Of a DNA stretch of 6,576 nucleotides, positions 1 through 5,111 are shown one piece after another. A program made the position numbers and the translations under genes. The notes beneath the pieces are model-generated. The model was not told the DNA's origin. It worked only from the letters and a program-made list of their open reading frames with translations, and did not search any database. Origin of the DNA: Nitrospira sp. (GTDB lineage Bacteria; Nitrospirota; Nitrospiria; Nitrospirales; Nitrospiraceae); assembly GCA_015904055.1 (NCBI GenBank), contig JABMDE010000083.1, positions 20,348-26,923 of the forward strand, in the 5' to 3' direction. How positions within the stretch are numbered: position 1 is the stretch's first letter; each line of letters starts with the position of its first letter.

Positions 1-1
1 C

Positions 2-455
2 GGGGTGCAACATGCACCGCATTTACCTCGCCCCATGAAACCCTGGAGCGGGTCGTTGGGCGCGGAACTCCGGCATGAGGTGTCGGTCGTGCAGCGGTTG
101 GCGCCGGAGGTGCCGATTGCATTGCCGCCAGGGAAACCGAATACGTTGCCGGCCATCATCCAGGCGGTCGAATTACTACGCAGAGATCGCGCGCAGGGAA
201 TGGCGTTCGTTCGCCAGGTCTACCGCGCCTTCTGGCGCGAGGGGCAGGACATTTCTGATCCGCAGGTCTTAAGCCGGCTTTCAGGCGTCACGCTTCCCAA
301 CGATCAGGATGAGACTCGCCATAGGATTTCCCAAGAGTGGGAGGCAGCGTGGCACGAAACAGGGACAGGCCGGTGTTCCCTTGATTGTCTCGCGGCAGGG
401 TGATCTTCTTGTCGGGTGTGTACCGGTGGAACGGGTTCGGCGATTCTTTGCCTGA
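2..455 (+). CDS. DsbA-fold oxidoreductase (HCCA-isomerase-like), 3' part, frameshifted
   Basis: This is the C-terminal part of a DsbA / 2-hydroxychromene-2-carboxylate isomerase family thioredoxin-fold protein; the 5' end lies outside the window. The reading frame from base 2 is open and shows the family's helical insert, with PNTLPAIIQAVELL followed by VYRAFWREGQDISDPQVL (compare the usual AyFveGrdI.DpevL). In this frame it stops at 403 with a meaningless tail (GRCSLDCLAAG). Shifting by one base at about 362-366 restores the expected ending: WHETGQAGVPLIVS, containing the cis-proline loop (GVP), then GDLLVGCVPVERVRRFFA and a stop at 453-455. Removing one G from the GGG run at 362-364 would join the two frames cleanly. 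The active-site CxxC region, if present, is outside the window, so the enzyme class within the family is open. It converges on the next gene with a 43-base gap. The family call is fairly sure; whether the frameshift is real is not. Confidence 0.72.
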
Positions 456-498
456 GTGACTCGCCGATCTGCCATCTCCAGACCGTGCGGGACCTATT

Positions 499-1413
499 CT
501 ACCCCGGACAACCCGGTGACCGCCCCATTCGATCTTTGAACGTCAGTTCAGACACTGCCGACTTATCCAGCTCACCCTTGCCTGTTTGAATGAGCCGCCG
601 ATACTGACTGAGCGTGGCCTGAGCGACCGGGAGCGAGAGTCCGGTCTCCTTTGCTAAATCGAGCGCGATCGCAGAATCTTTTGCGGCGTGAGCGGCTGAA
701 AAGTAGCACTCGTGCGCCCGGTGCTGCATGTCTTCTCCGTCGGTTTCCAGTACTCGCGAAGCCGCACCGGTTTGGCTGAACACTTCTCGGAGCAGGGTCA
801 GATCGATTTCCAGGGCCTCGCCCAGCCCCAATCCTTCGGCTAACGCGGCGGTGTTGCTGTTCATCACCATATTGACGAGGGCCTTCACTGCCGCTGCTTT
901 TCCTGCGGGGCCGATATAGCGGACGGTCGTGCCCATGGCGTCGAGGATCGGCCTGGCCCGGTCGAAGGCGTCCCGTGTGCCGCCGCACATGAGGTAGAGC
1001 GTGCCGTGGCGCGCCTGGGTAATGCTGCCGGCCATACAGGTTTCTATGCTGGTTCCGCCGCGCGTCGTGACCAGCTGCTCGATGTCACGATGAACGTCCG
1101 GTGACAGCGTCGCGCAGTTGATGAATAGGCGGTTGTGTGCATGGGTCAGCAGGGAGGTCTCGTCCTGCTCGGCGAAGATTGCTCGCATAGCCTGATCGTC
1201 TGACACTGCGGTGATGATGACGGAGGAGGTTTGGGCGACCGCGGCAGGGGTCTGTGCCTGTGTGATGCGGAGTTGTTCAGACAGGGGGGCGGCGGCTGAA
1301 GTATGAAGATCAAAGATCGATGTCAGTTGAAAACCCGTCTCGTTCAGCCGACGCGCGATATTGGCGCCCATGCGTCCTACGCCGACGAAGCCGACGCGAA
1401 ATTGGTTCTGCAT
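499..1413 (-). CDS. NAD(P)-dependent beta-hydroxyacid dehydrogenase family protein (3-hydroxyisobutyrate dehydrogenase-like)
   Basis: This complete 304-aa protein has the usual length for the cytosolic beta-hydroxyacid dehydrogenase family, which oxidises 3-hydroxyacids or reduces tartronate semialdehyde and similar aldehydes with NAD(P). The N-terminal Rossmann fold starts with GVGRMG at 11-16. FINCATLSPD (97-106) matches the family's second nucleotide-binding stretch. The all-helical C-terminal domain carries the conserved lysine and asparagine (K177, N181, in GPAGKAAAVKALVN) and the KD pair at 245-246 with the family-like ending GKGELDKSAV. The substrate loop is unusual: the normal DAPVSGG is ETCMAGS (124-130), so the serine that binds substrate is Ala128. 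That makes the substrate, and even ordinary activity, uncertain. The start at 1413 is supported by GAGGGAG about 8 bases upstream. It lies 82 bases downstream of the 61-aa gene on the same strand. Confidence 0.88.
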   Translation of the reverse strand: MQNQFRVGFVGVGRMGANIARRLNETGFQLTSIFDLHTSAAAPLSEQLRITQAQTPAAVAQTSSVIITAVSDDQAMRAIFAEQDETSLLTHAHNRLFINCATLSPDVHRDIEQLVTTRGGTSIETCMAGSITQARHGTLYLMCGGTRDAFDRARPILDAMGTTVRYIGPAGKAAAVKALVNMVMNSNTAALAEGLGLGEALEIDLTLLREVFSQTGAASRVLETDGEDMQHRAHECYFSAAHAAKDSAIALDLAKETGLSLPVAQATLSQYRRLIQTGKGELDKSAVSELTFKDRMGRSPGCPG

Positions 1414-1461
1414 GCGGGGTCTCCCTCAGAGGTCGTACGGTTACGGTGCGGTGTCGTGGAG

Positions 1462-1467
1462 ATTGTA
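1462..1467 (-). promoter_or_regulatory. Candidate -10 element for the dehydrogenase gene
   Basis: On the minus strand the short gap between the 61-aa gene and the dehydrogenase holds TACAAT, a five-of-six match to the sigma-70 -10 element. It would place the transcript start about 40 bases above the ATG at 1413. No good -35 hexamer stands 16-18 bases upstream, so the gene may instead be read through from its neighbour. Confidence 0.25.
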
Positions 1468-1495
1468 CACAGATGCGATGGCGTGCGCACCTGCC

Positions 1496-1681
1496 TTATC
1501 CCATTGCCGCCCAGATCTTTTGCGCGTTTTCACCTGTAAAGGTGACATCGTCCTGCGACGAAGAGCTGCGTTCAAAATAGAGGCGGAGCATGCCTGCGCC
1601 AAAATGCGCCTCTCGAACCAGGTCGAGGTTGATGGCCATTTCACCGGGACGTTCTTCGTTCTTCACTTTGACAAACCGCAT
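1496..1681 (-). CDS. Small conserved-looking hypothetical protein (61 aa)
   Basis: I do not recognise a named family. The reading frame runs open to 2038, but the ATG at 1681 is preceded by AAAGGAGG with 8 bases of spacing, an excellent ribosome site, so the protein starts MRFVKVKNEE and has 61 residues. The extra upstream codons cover the intergenic region and the end of the glycosyltransferase and do not look like protein. The sequence suggests a small soluble beta-rich fold: alternating strands around residues 14-20 (EMAINLD), 31-36 (MLRLYF) and 45-49 (DVTFT), then a short helix ENAQKIWAAM at the C-terminus. There is no signal peptide or membrane segment. A good sigma-70-like promoter lies 83-111 bases upstream, so it is probably its own transcription unit. 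Function is unknown. Confidence 0.75.
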   Translation of the reverse strand: MRFVKVKNEERPGEMAINLDLVREAHFGAGMLRLYFERSSSSQDDVTFTGENAQKIWAAMG

Positions 1682-1763
1682 GATTCTGTCCTCCTTTGAA
1701 CATGACGTGGCGGAGATCAGCCGCAAGGCCGCTCCATATCCCGTTCTCTGTGTTGCGTAATCT

Positions 1764-1792
1764 AAAATAGGCAGCCTGCCGAAGTGAGTCAA
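1764..1792 (-). promoter_or_regulatory. Sigma-70-like promoter of the 61-aa gene
   Basis: On the minus strand TTGACT (five of six to the -35 consensus, at 1787-1792) is followed by a 17-base spacer and TATTTT (four of six to the -10 consensus, at 1764-1769). The predicted start near 1757 gives a leader of about 75 bases before the ATG at 1681. It lies in the 170-base gap after the glycosyltransferase, so the two minus-strand genes need not be co-transcribed. Confidence 0.5.
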
Positions 1793-1851
1793 CTGAAACG
1801 CGAGTTCTGATTGGAGATCCGGGACCGGGGTCGAAGGCAGGATGCGACAAC

Positions 1852-2457
1852 TCAACGGCGACCATCGTACCAGACGGATAGGTGTTTCTTGTTCGTCAAG
1901 GTTTGGCGTCGGTTGAGCAACATCCGCAGCATTTGTCCGGCGATTTCGCGTGCGGAATAGAGAGATATCTTGCGTGGCGAGGTGTCGAGCGGGTGCGTTG
2001 TTAGAATAATGAACTTCAGATTGCGCTGACGCCCCCATTTCGACAATCGTTTACTGAGATCGATTTCTTCCAGTGCGTAGAGTTCTTGACTGAATCCGCC
2101 GACTTCCACAAAGGCATCCCGGCGGCATACAATCAGGGCGCCGGCGGCCCAGTGAAGCAGGACTGAGATCTGTGTCCAGAATCGCAAGATTCCATCTGCC
2201 CACCAGGGTAATCCCGGCATGGAGAGCGTGCTGCCGCAGCCCACATAGGTCTCGGACCGTATAACAAGAAGAATGTCGCCCAGTAATGCAGGGCTGAGTA
2301 CGCTATCGGCATCCAAAAACAGCAGCCAGTCACCGGTTGCCACAGCCGCGCCGGCATTGCGCGCCCGGCCGATCTGATTAATGGGTTCAAACACGACCTG
2401 TGCGCCTGCCTGCCTGGCCAGGCAGGCTGTGTTGTCCGTGGAGTTATTGTCGGCCAC
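1852..2457 (-). pseudogene. Family 2 glycosyltransferase, N-terminally truncated
   Basis: This is a GT-A-fold glycosyltransferase of family 2, which would move a sugar from a nucleotide-sugar to an acceptor in glycan or lipid assembly. The fragment begins inside the family's first motif, IIVADNNSTDNT, and continues through the nucleotide-sugar and metal-binding region GDWLLFLDADS (the DxD motif is D49-A50-D51, counting from the GTG at 2457). It then has a hydrophobic stretch around 95-110 and the acceptor-side motif GGFSQELYALEEIDLSKRL (120-138). The C-terminus is complete, ending VWYDGRR. Family members normally have 30-40 residues before this point, including a strand ending in a P-x-x-N-E-type motif. 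Reading on across 2458 gives only the antisense of the CBS gene, with a stop near 2555 and no such motif. There is no ribosome site before the GTG at 2457. I read it as a 5'-deleted, probably dead gene, or an assembly artefact. Confidence 0.78.
2408..2427. repeat. Perfect 20-bp palindrome inside the glycosyltransferase fragment
   Basis: GCCTGCCTGG is followed directly by its own reverse complement, with no spacer. It encodes part of the TACLARQAG segment of the glycosyltransferase and lies about 30 bases from the point where that gene is cut off. It may simply reflect codon choice; such palindromes can also promote deletion or template switching. Confidence 0.6.
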
Positions 2458-2461
2458 AATT

Positions 2462-3211
2462 ATGCCGAAACGAGTACGGACCGGACTGACGCGCAGCGAT
2501 ATTCTGGACCGGTATATCGAACGGGTTAAGCTACTGTTGGTGAAGTTTCAGCCGTTTTTGTCGCGCAAGCGCGGTAGTGTGTCGCTGGAGGAGTTTGACG
2601 AGACTGCCGAGGAATTGATCGGACAAGTGTTCGGCGCGGCTTCGAATGAGGCCGAGGCGTATGTATATGCCAAGACCGGTGAGTCGGCGCTCCTGCCGGA
2701 AGAAGCGCAAGAGAGTGGGACGCACAATATCGAGCGTGAAAGCCTGCACCAGCGCCGGCAGGTGCTGGAAAGTTGCCTGGCTGATTTGGAGTTGCGCCGC
2801 CGTGTGCAAATGTCCCGCGAAGGTAAGCAGGGACTCAAGGCCATGGTCGAGCACTATATGTCGCGGGACGTGCGGAGCATCCACCGGACTGCGACCATCA
2901 AGGAAGCCGGTCGACTGTTGTTGAAATACAAAGTAGGCTCACTGATGGTCGACGACGGTTCCCGCTACATCGGGATCATCACCGATTCCGATCTCAGCCG
3001 GAAAGCTGTGGCCAAGGGGCTGGACCCCAATAGCACCACAGTCATGACGTGTATGAGCAAGGTGGTGACGACGATTGAGGAGGATGAGCCGGTTTCCGAG
3101 GCCATGGCTCTGATGAAGAAACTGGGCATCCGGCATCTCCCCGTCACTGCCGACGGCACCATTATCGGCGTACTTTCCGTGGCGGATCTGCTCCGGGCGC
3201 TTACGGAATAG
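2462..3211 (+). CDS. CBS-pair (Bateman domain) protein with helical N-terminal region
   Basis: The predicted protein has 249 residues from the ATG at 2462 (MPKRVRTGLT). Residues 1-130 are mostly helical and charged, with no recognised domain. Two CBS motifs follow, at about 133-184 (YMSRDVRSI through IGIITDSDLSRK) and 197-248 (CMSKVVTTIEEDEPVSEAM through GVLSVADLLRAL). Together they form one Bateman module, which in this family binds adenine nucleotides or S-adenosylmethionine and serves as a regulatory sensor. No membrane segment or catalytic domain is visible, so it is probably a cytosolic ligand sensor with an unknown partner. The frame is open back to an ATG at 2381, but those codons are antisense to the glycosyltransferase and look unnatural. 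No Shine-Dalgarno sequence precedes 2462, because the truncated glycosyltransferase abuts it; the native promoter and ribosome site appear to be missing. A hairpin follows the stop codon. Confidence 0.85.
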   Translation: MPKRVRTGLTRSDILDRYIERVKLLLVKFQPFLSRKRGSVSLEEFDETAEELIGQVFGAASNEAEAYVYAKTGESALLPEEAQESGTHNIERESLHQRRQVLESCLADLELRRRVQMSREGKQGLKAMVEHYMSRDVRSIHRTATIKEAGRLLLKYKVGSLMVDDGSRYIGIITDSDLSRKAVAKGLDPNSTTVMTCMSKVVTTIEEDEPVSEAMALMKKLGIRHLPVTADGTIIGVLSVADLLRALTE

Positions 3212-3216
3212 CGAGA

Positions 3217-3250
3217 TTCATCGGTGCTGTAACGCAACAGTACAGATGAA
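3217..3250 (+). terminator. Hairpin just after the CBS gene (no U-run)
   Basis: TTCATC pairs with GATGAA and CTGT with ACAG around a six-base loop. The four bases between them (ggtg / taca) add two pairs and one G-U wobble, giving a 14-position stem with a single mismatch. It starts five bases after the stop codon. No T-run follows on either strand, so it would be a weak terminator or a 3'-end stabiliser between the converging CBS and microprotein genes. Confidence 0.45.
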
Positions 3251-3305
3251 GACATGCCTCACGGCAGGGCGTCATATCTCGGTATGTTCGTGGAGCCGAC
3301 GCGGG

Positions 3306-3398
3306 CTATTCCTGATCGAGTCGGAGTGCGCTCACGCACATCGCAATCGCGCTCATGACAAATATGCCCATAATGACCAGCATGGTGATGTCCGACAT
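3306..3398 (-). CDS. Putative single-pass membrane microprotein (30 aa)
   Basis: Reading from the ATG at 3398 gives a 30-residue protein beginning MSDITMLVIMGIFVM and ending CVSALRLDQE, then TAG at 3306-3308. Residues 4-25 form one hydrophobic helix; the short N-terminus is acidic and the tail is RLDQE. GGAGGG stands 8 bases before the ATG, a good ribosome site. The length and layout resemble small subunits that stabilise membrane complexes (KdpF, CydX and CcoQ are examples of the type), but there is no match I would name and no such complex next to it. Upstream lies an array of TTCATG repeats and a possible promoter, which argues that it is a real, regulated gene. It converges on the CBS gene. 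Confidence 0.55.
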   Translation of the reverse strand: MSDITMLVIMGIFVMSAIAMCVSALRLDQE

Positions 3399-3443
3399 GT
3401 TCCGTACCCTCCGTGTCATACTGCAGTTGTTTCTCTGACTGAC

Positions 3444-3505
3444 TAGATACAGTCTATCCTCATCACATGAATGCTCCATGAAACGGGCATGAAGATTTCT
3501 TCATG
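3444..3505 (-). promoter_or_regulatory. Phased TTCATG array with possible -10: response-regulator-type promoter of the microprotein
   Basis: On the minus strand TTCATG occurs at 3488-3493, 3477-3482 and 3466-3471 when each site is read as CATGAA on the plus strand. Successive copies are exactly 11 bp apart, that is hexamer plus five free bases. An inverted copy at 3500-3505 makes an 18-bp dyad (3488-3505) with the first. Hexamer-N5-hexamer direct repeats on one helical face are typical of OmpR/PhoB-family response regulators. The last copy occupies the -35 position for TATCTA (3444-3449), 16 bases away, a weak -10 as expected for an activated promoter. The predicted start near 3437 leaves a leader of about 40 bases before the microprotein. 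The regulator itself is not in the window. Confidence 0.55.
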
Positions 3506-3651
3506 ATCGATAGGCATTCCTGTCTTTGAAGGAATAGAGGGAAAGAAGAAGACGTCAGTCAATCTCTATGTGCGAGCGGGGGCTGGAGATAATCCGGATG
3601 CTATCGGTCTGTGGGTTTGTGCAGAGGATCCTTCGCTGCAGGGGAGTCGAT

Positions 3652-3681
3652 GGCGCACGGGCATGTGACTGCCCGTGCGCC
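3652..3681 (-). terminator. Strong hairpin downstream of the Rh50 channel gene
   Basis: A perfect 12-bp stem (GGCGCACGGGCA with its complement) closes a six-base loop, 30 bases beyond the channel gene's stop codon. It is the most stable hairpin I see in the window. On the minus strand no T-run follows; on the plus strand the sequence TGTCTTTGTTG follows. It most likely ends or protects the 3' end of the channel transcript. Confidence 0.6.
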
Positions 3682-3711
3682 TGTCTTTGTTGCGCCGTAG
3701 CCCCCGAGCCG

Positions 3712-4899
3712 CTAGTGCCCGCCTCCAGGGCCTTCGACATGGGTAAACTCCGGAGCGTCTTCATAGGGATGTTCGACAGTGCCGGTGGCTTTGAGTACTG
3801 TGCCGACGATTAGCCCACCGACCACCGCGATGGCGAGGGAAATGCCGATGCCGGCAATTTGTGCGCCGGCGACGCCGGGAACGATGACCATCGCGCTGAG
3901 GCCGCCCAATAGTCCCGGCATCCCATGGAGATTATGGACGCCGCAGGTATCGACCAGCTTGATCTTAGATTCCAGCAGGGGCTGAATAAAGACATATCCG
4001 ATGACAGAGAGGATGCCGGCGAGTAATCCGATCGTGAATGCGCCGGTCGGCCCTACGATATTGCAGGTCGATCCAATGGAGACACCGCCAGCCAGTGCGG
4101 CATTGGCCATATCCATCATGGACGTTTTTCCTTTATGCAGATACGTGCTGAGGAAATAGGTGGCGAGCGTGGCGCCGCTTAAGGACAAGAGCGTATTCAC
4201 GATGGTTTGGGGCATTTCTTCGAACGGTACGATGGCCGTGGCGAAACTTGGCCAGAACAGCCACAGCACCATCGAGCCGAGCATTGAGAAACGGTCGGAC
4301 GTCGGATCGGATTCGATCGGCTGGCTGCGTTGTTGTGTGGTTGTTAGGACGAGAGACGCCGCAAGGCCGAAGTAGGCGCCGAATGCGTGAATGACGATTG
4401 AGCCCGCGGAATCCTGGAAGCCTTTGGTGAGCCCCGATCCATTGTCCAGGACCAGCCACTCGTTGAGCGCATACAGGGGGACCAGCAAGAGTGTGAGCAG
4501 GGCGTACTGAAAGACCCGCAAGCGGCCAAGTACCGCGCCCATTGCGATCAAGGTTGTTGCAACGGAAAATTCAGCCAGCATCAGTGTTTCCACCGAATGT
4601 GGTTTGAGCGCATGGCCGACTATTCCATTGGCTCGTAAAAATATATAGAGAGGCAGCCCGGTTGCGACCACCAGGTATGTACCGGTGGTTGCGCTGAAGC
4701 CATAGCGTCGGACGAATACCATCAAAAATCCGAATCCCACCACCAGCATGGCCAGGATGTGGATCGAGTAATTATATTGTGCGACAAGGCGCGCTTCGTT
4801 GATGCCGCCTATAGGTTCTGACGCGCTTGCCCAACTGCTGAAGCACAACATCAGCAGACTGACCACACCGAGTGCCTTTACACAGACGGCATGCTTCAT
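3712..4899 (-). CDS. Rh50-type ammonia (and possibly CO2) channel, Amt/Rh family
   Basis: This complete 395-aa polytopic membrane protein belongs to the Amt/Rh family and to its Rh branch rather than AmtB. Rh hallmarks are DSAGSIVIHAFGAYFGL (163-179), LWLFWPSFATAI (212-223), ANAALAGGVSIG (265-276) and DTCGVHNLHGMPGLLGG (317-333). The twin histidines of the conduction pore are H171 and H322, with the structural aspartate D163. About 11 membrane helices are expected; I can trace hydrophobic runs from 45 to 368. Residues 1-26 look like a cleavable signal peptide ending in ASA. The short C-terminal tail (HPYEDAPEFTHVEGPGGGH) shows no obvious GlnK-binding region of AmtB. Rh50 proteins pass NH3, and possibly CO2, across the cytoplasmic membrane; in ammonia oxidisers they feed ammonia metabolism. 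AAGGAGG six bases before the ATG at 4899 fixes the start. No glnK gene is adjacent, unlike typical amtB loci. Confidence 0.93.
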   Translation of the reverse strand: MKHAVCVKALGVVSLLMLCFSSWASASEPIGGINEARLVAQYNYSIHILAMLVVGFGFLMVFVRRYGFSATTGTYLVVATGLPLYIFLRANGIVGHALKPHSVETLMLAEFSVATTLIAMGAVLGRLRVFQYALLTLLLVPLYALNEWLVLDNGSGLTKGFQDSAGSIVIHAFGAYFGLAASLVLTTTQQRSQPIESDPTSDRFSMLGSMVLWLFWPSFATAIVPFEEMPQTIVNTLLSLSGATLATYFLSTYLHKGKTSMMDMANAALAGGVSIGSTCNIVGPTGAFTIGLLAGILSVIGYVFIQPLLESKIKLVDTCGVHNLHGMPGLLGGLSAMVIVPGVAGAQIAGIGISLAIAVVGGLIVGTVLKATGTVEHPYEDAPEFTHVEGPGGGH

Positions 4900-4942
4900 G
4901 TCGATCCTCCTTATATAGGCTAGGCGCGGGTGGGGATGCTAA

Positions 4943-4970
4943 ACGGACGGGAGTGTACTCCACTGTCCGT
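4943..4970 (-). promoter_or_regulatory. Interrupted dyad in the leader or promoter of the Rh50 gene
   Basis: ACGGAC (4943-4948) and GTCCGT (4965-4970) enclose GGAG and CTCC around TGTA, with a 1- versus 3-base internal loop. The dyad ends 44 bases before the ATG. As RNA it is a stem-loop; as DNA it could be an operator. It lies next to a weak promoter candidate (TTCACG at 4993-4998, 17-base spacer, TATTTA at 4970-4975 on the minus strand), so a protein bound there would cover the transcription start. Confidence 0.4.
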
Positions 4971-5085
4971 AAATATGAAATGGGTAATCGGGCGTGAAAC
5001 ACAGGAGTTAATAGGAGAAGGCGCGGGTTGGACTAATGCCATAGCCCCGTAGCGGCACTCAGCGAGTTAGTGGCGAGGGGGACTG

Positions 5086-5111
5086 CCAGGCGCTACCTGG
5101 GGAGCGCCTGG
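5086..5111 (-). terminator. Hairpin overlapping the stop codon of the RsbRD-domain gene
   Basis: CCAGGCGCT (5086-5094) and AGCGCCTGG (5103-5111) form a perfect 9-bp stem with an eight-base loop, extendable by two G-U pairs. The stop codon (5093-5095 on the minus strand) lies partly inside the stem. No T-run follows. It probably separates this gene's transcript from the Rh50 gene 193 bases downstream. Confidence 0.45.

Noticed and set aside
431..446. ggttcg...gattc resembling a tRNA T-arm
   Set aside because: There is no cloverleaf around it, and it is explained by the C-terminal codons of the DsbA-fold protein.
1682..2038. Long 180-aa version of the 61-aa minus-strand gene
   Set aside because: The added part overlaps the glycosyltransferase C-terminus in another frame and the promoter region; the perfect ribosome site lies just above 1681.
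2381..2461. Upstream in-frame ATG (2381) as start of the CBS protein
   Set aside because: The 27 extra residues are the antisense of conserved glycosyltransferase codons, include the palindrome and have no ribosome site. MPKRVRTGL at 2462 looks like a natural N-terminus.
3246..3446. Plus-strand 66-aa reading frame
   Set aside because: It has no ribosome site and a His/Cys/Arg-rich composition, and it runs antisense to the better-supported microprotein and its control region.
3555..3813. Reading frames on both strands around the hairpin after the Rh50 gene
   Set aside because: They overlap the hairpin and the Rh50 C-terminus, have Cys-rich or repetitive Ala/Ser composition, and lack ribosome sites.
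4905..4916. TATATA on the minus strand as a -10 element for the Rh50 gene
   Set aside because: It directly abuts the Shine-Dalgarno sequence, so transcription starting from it would begin inside or after the ribosome site.
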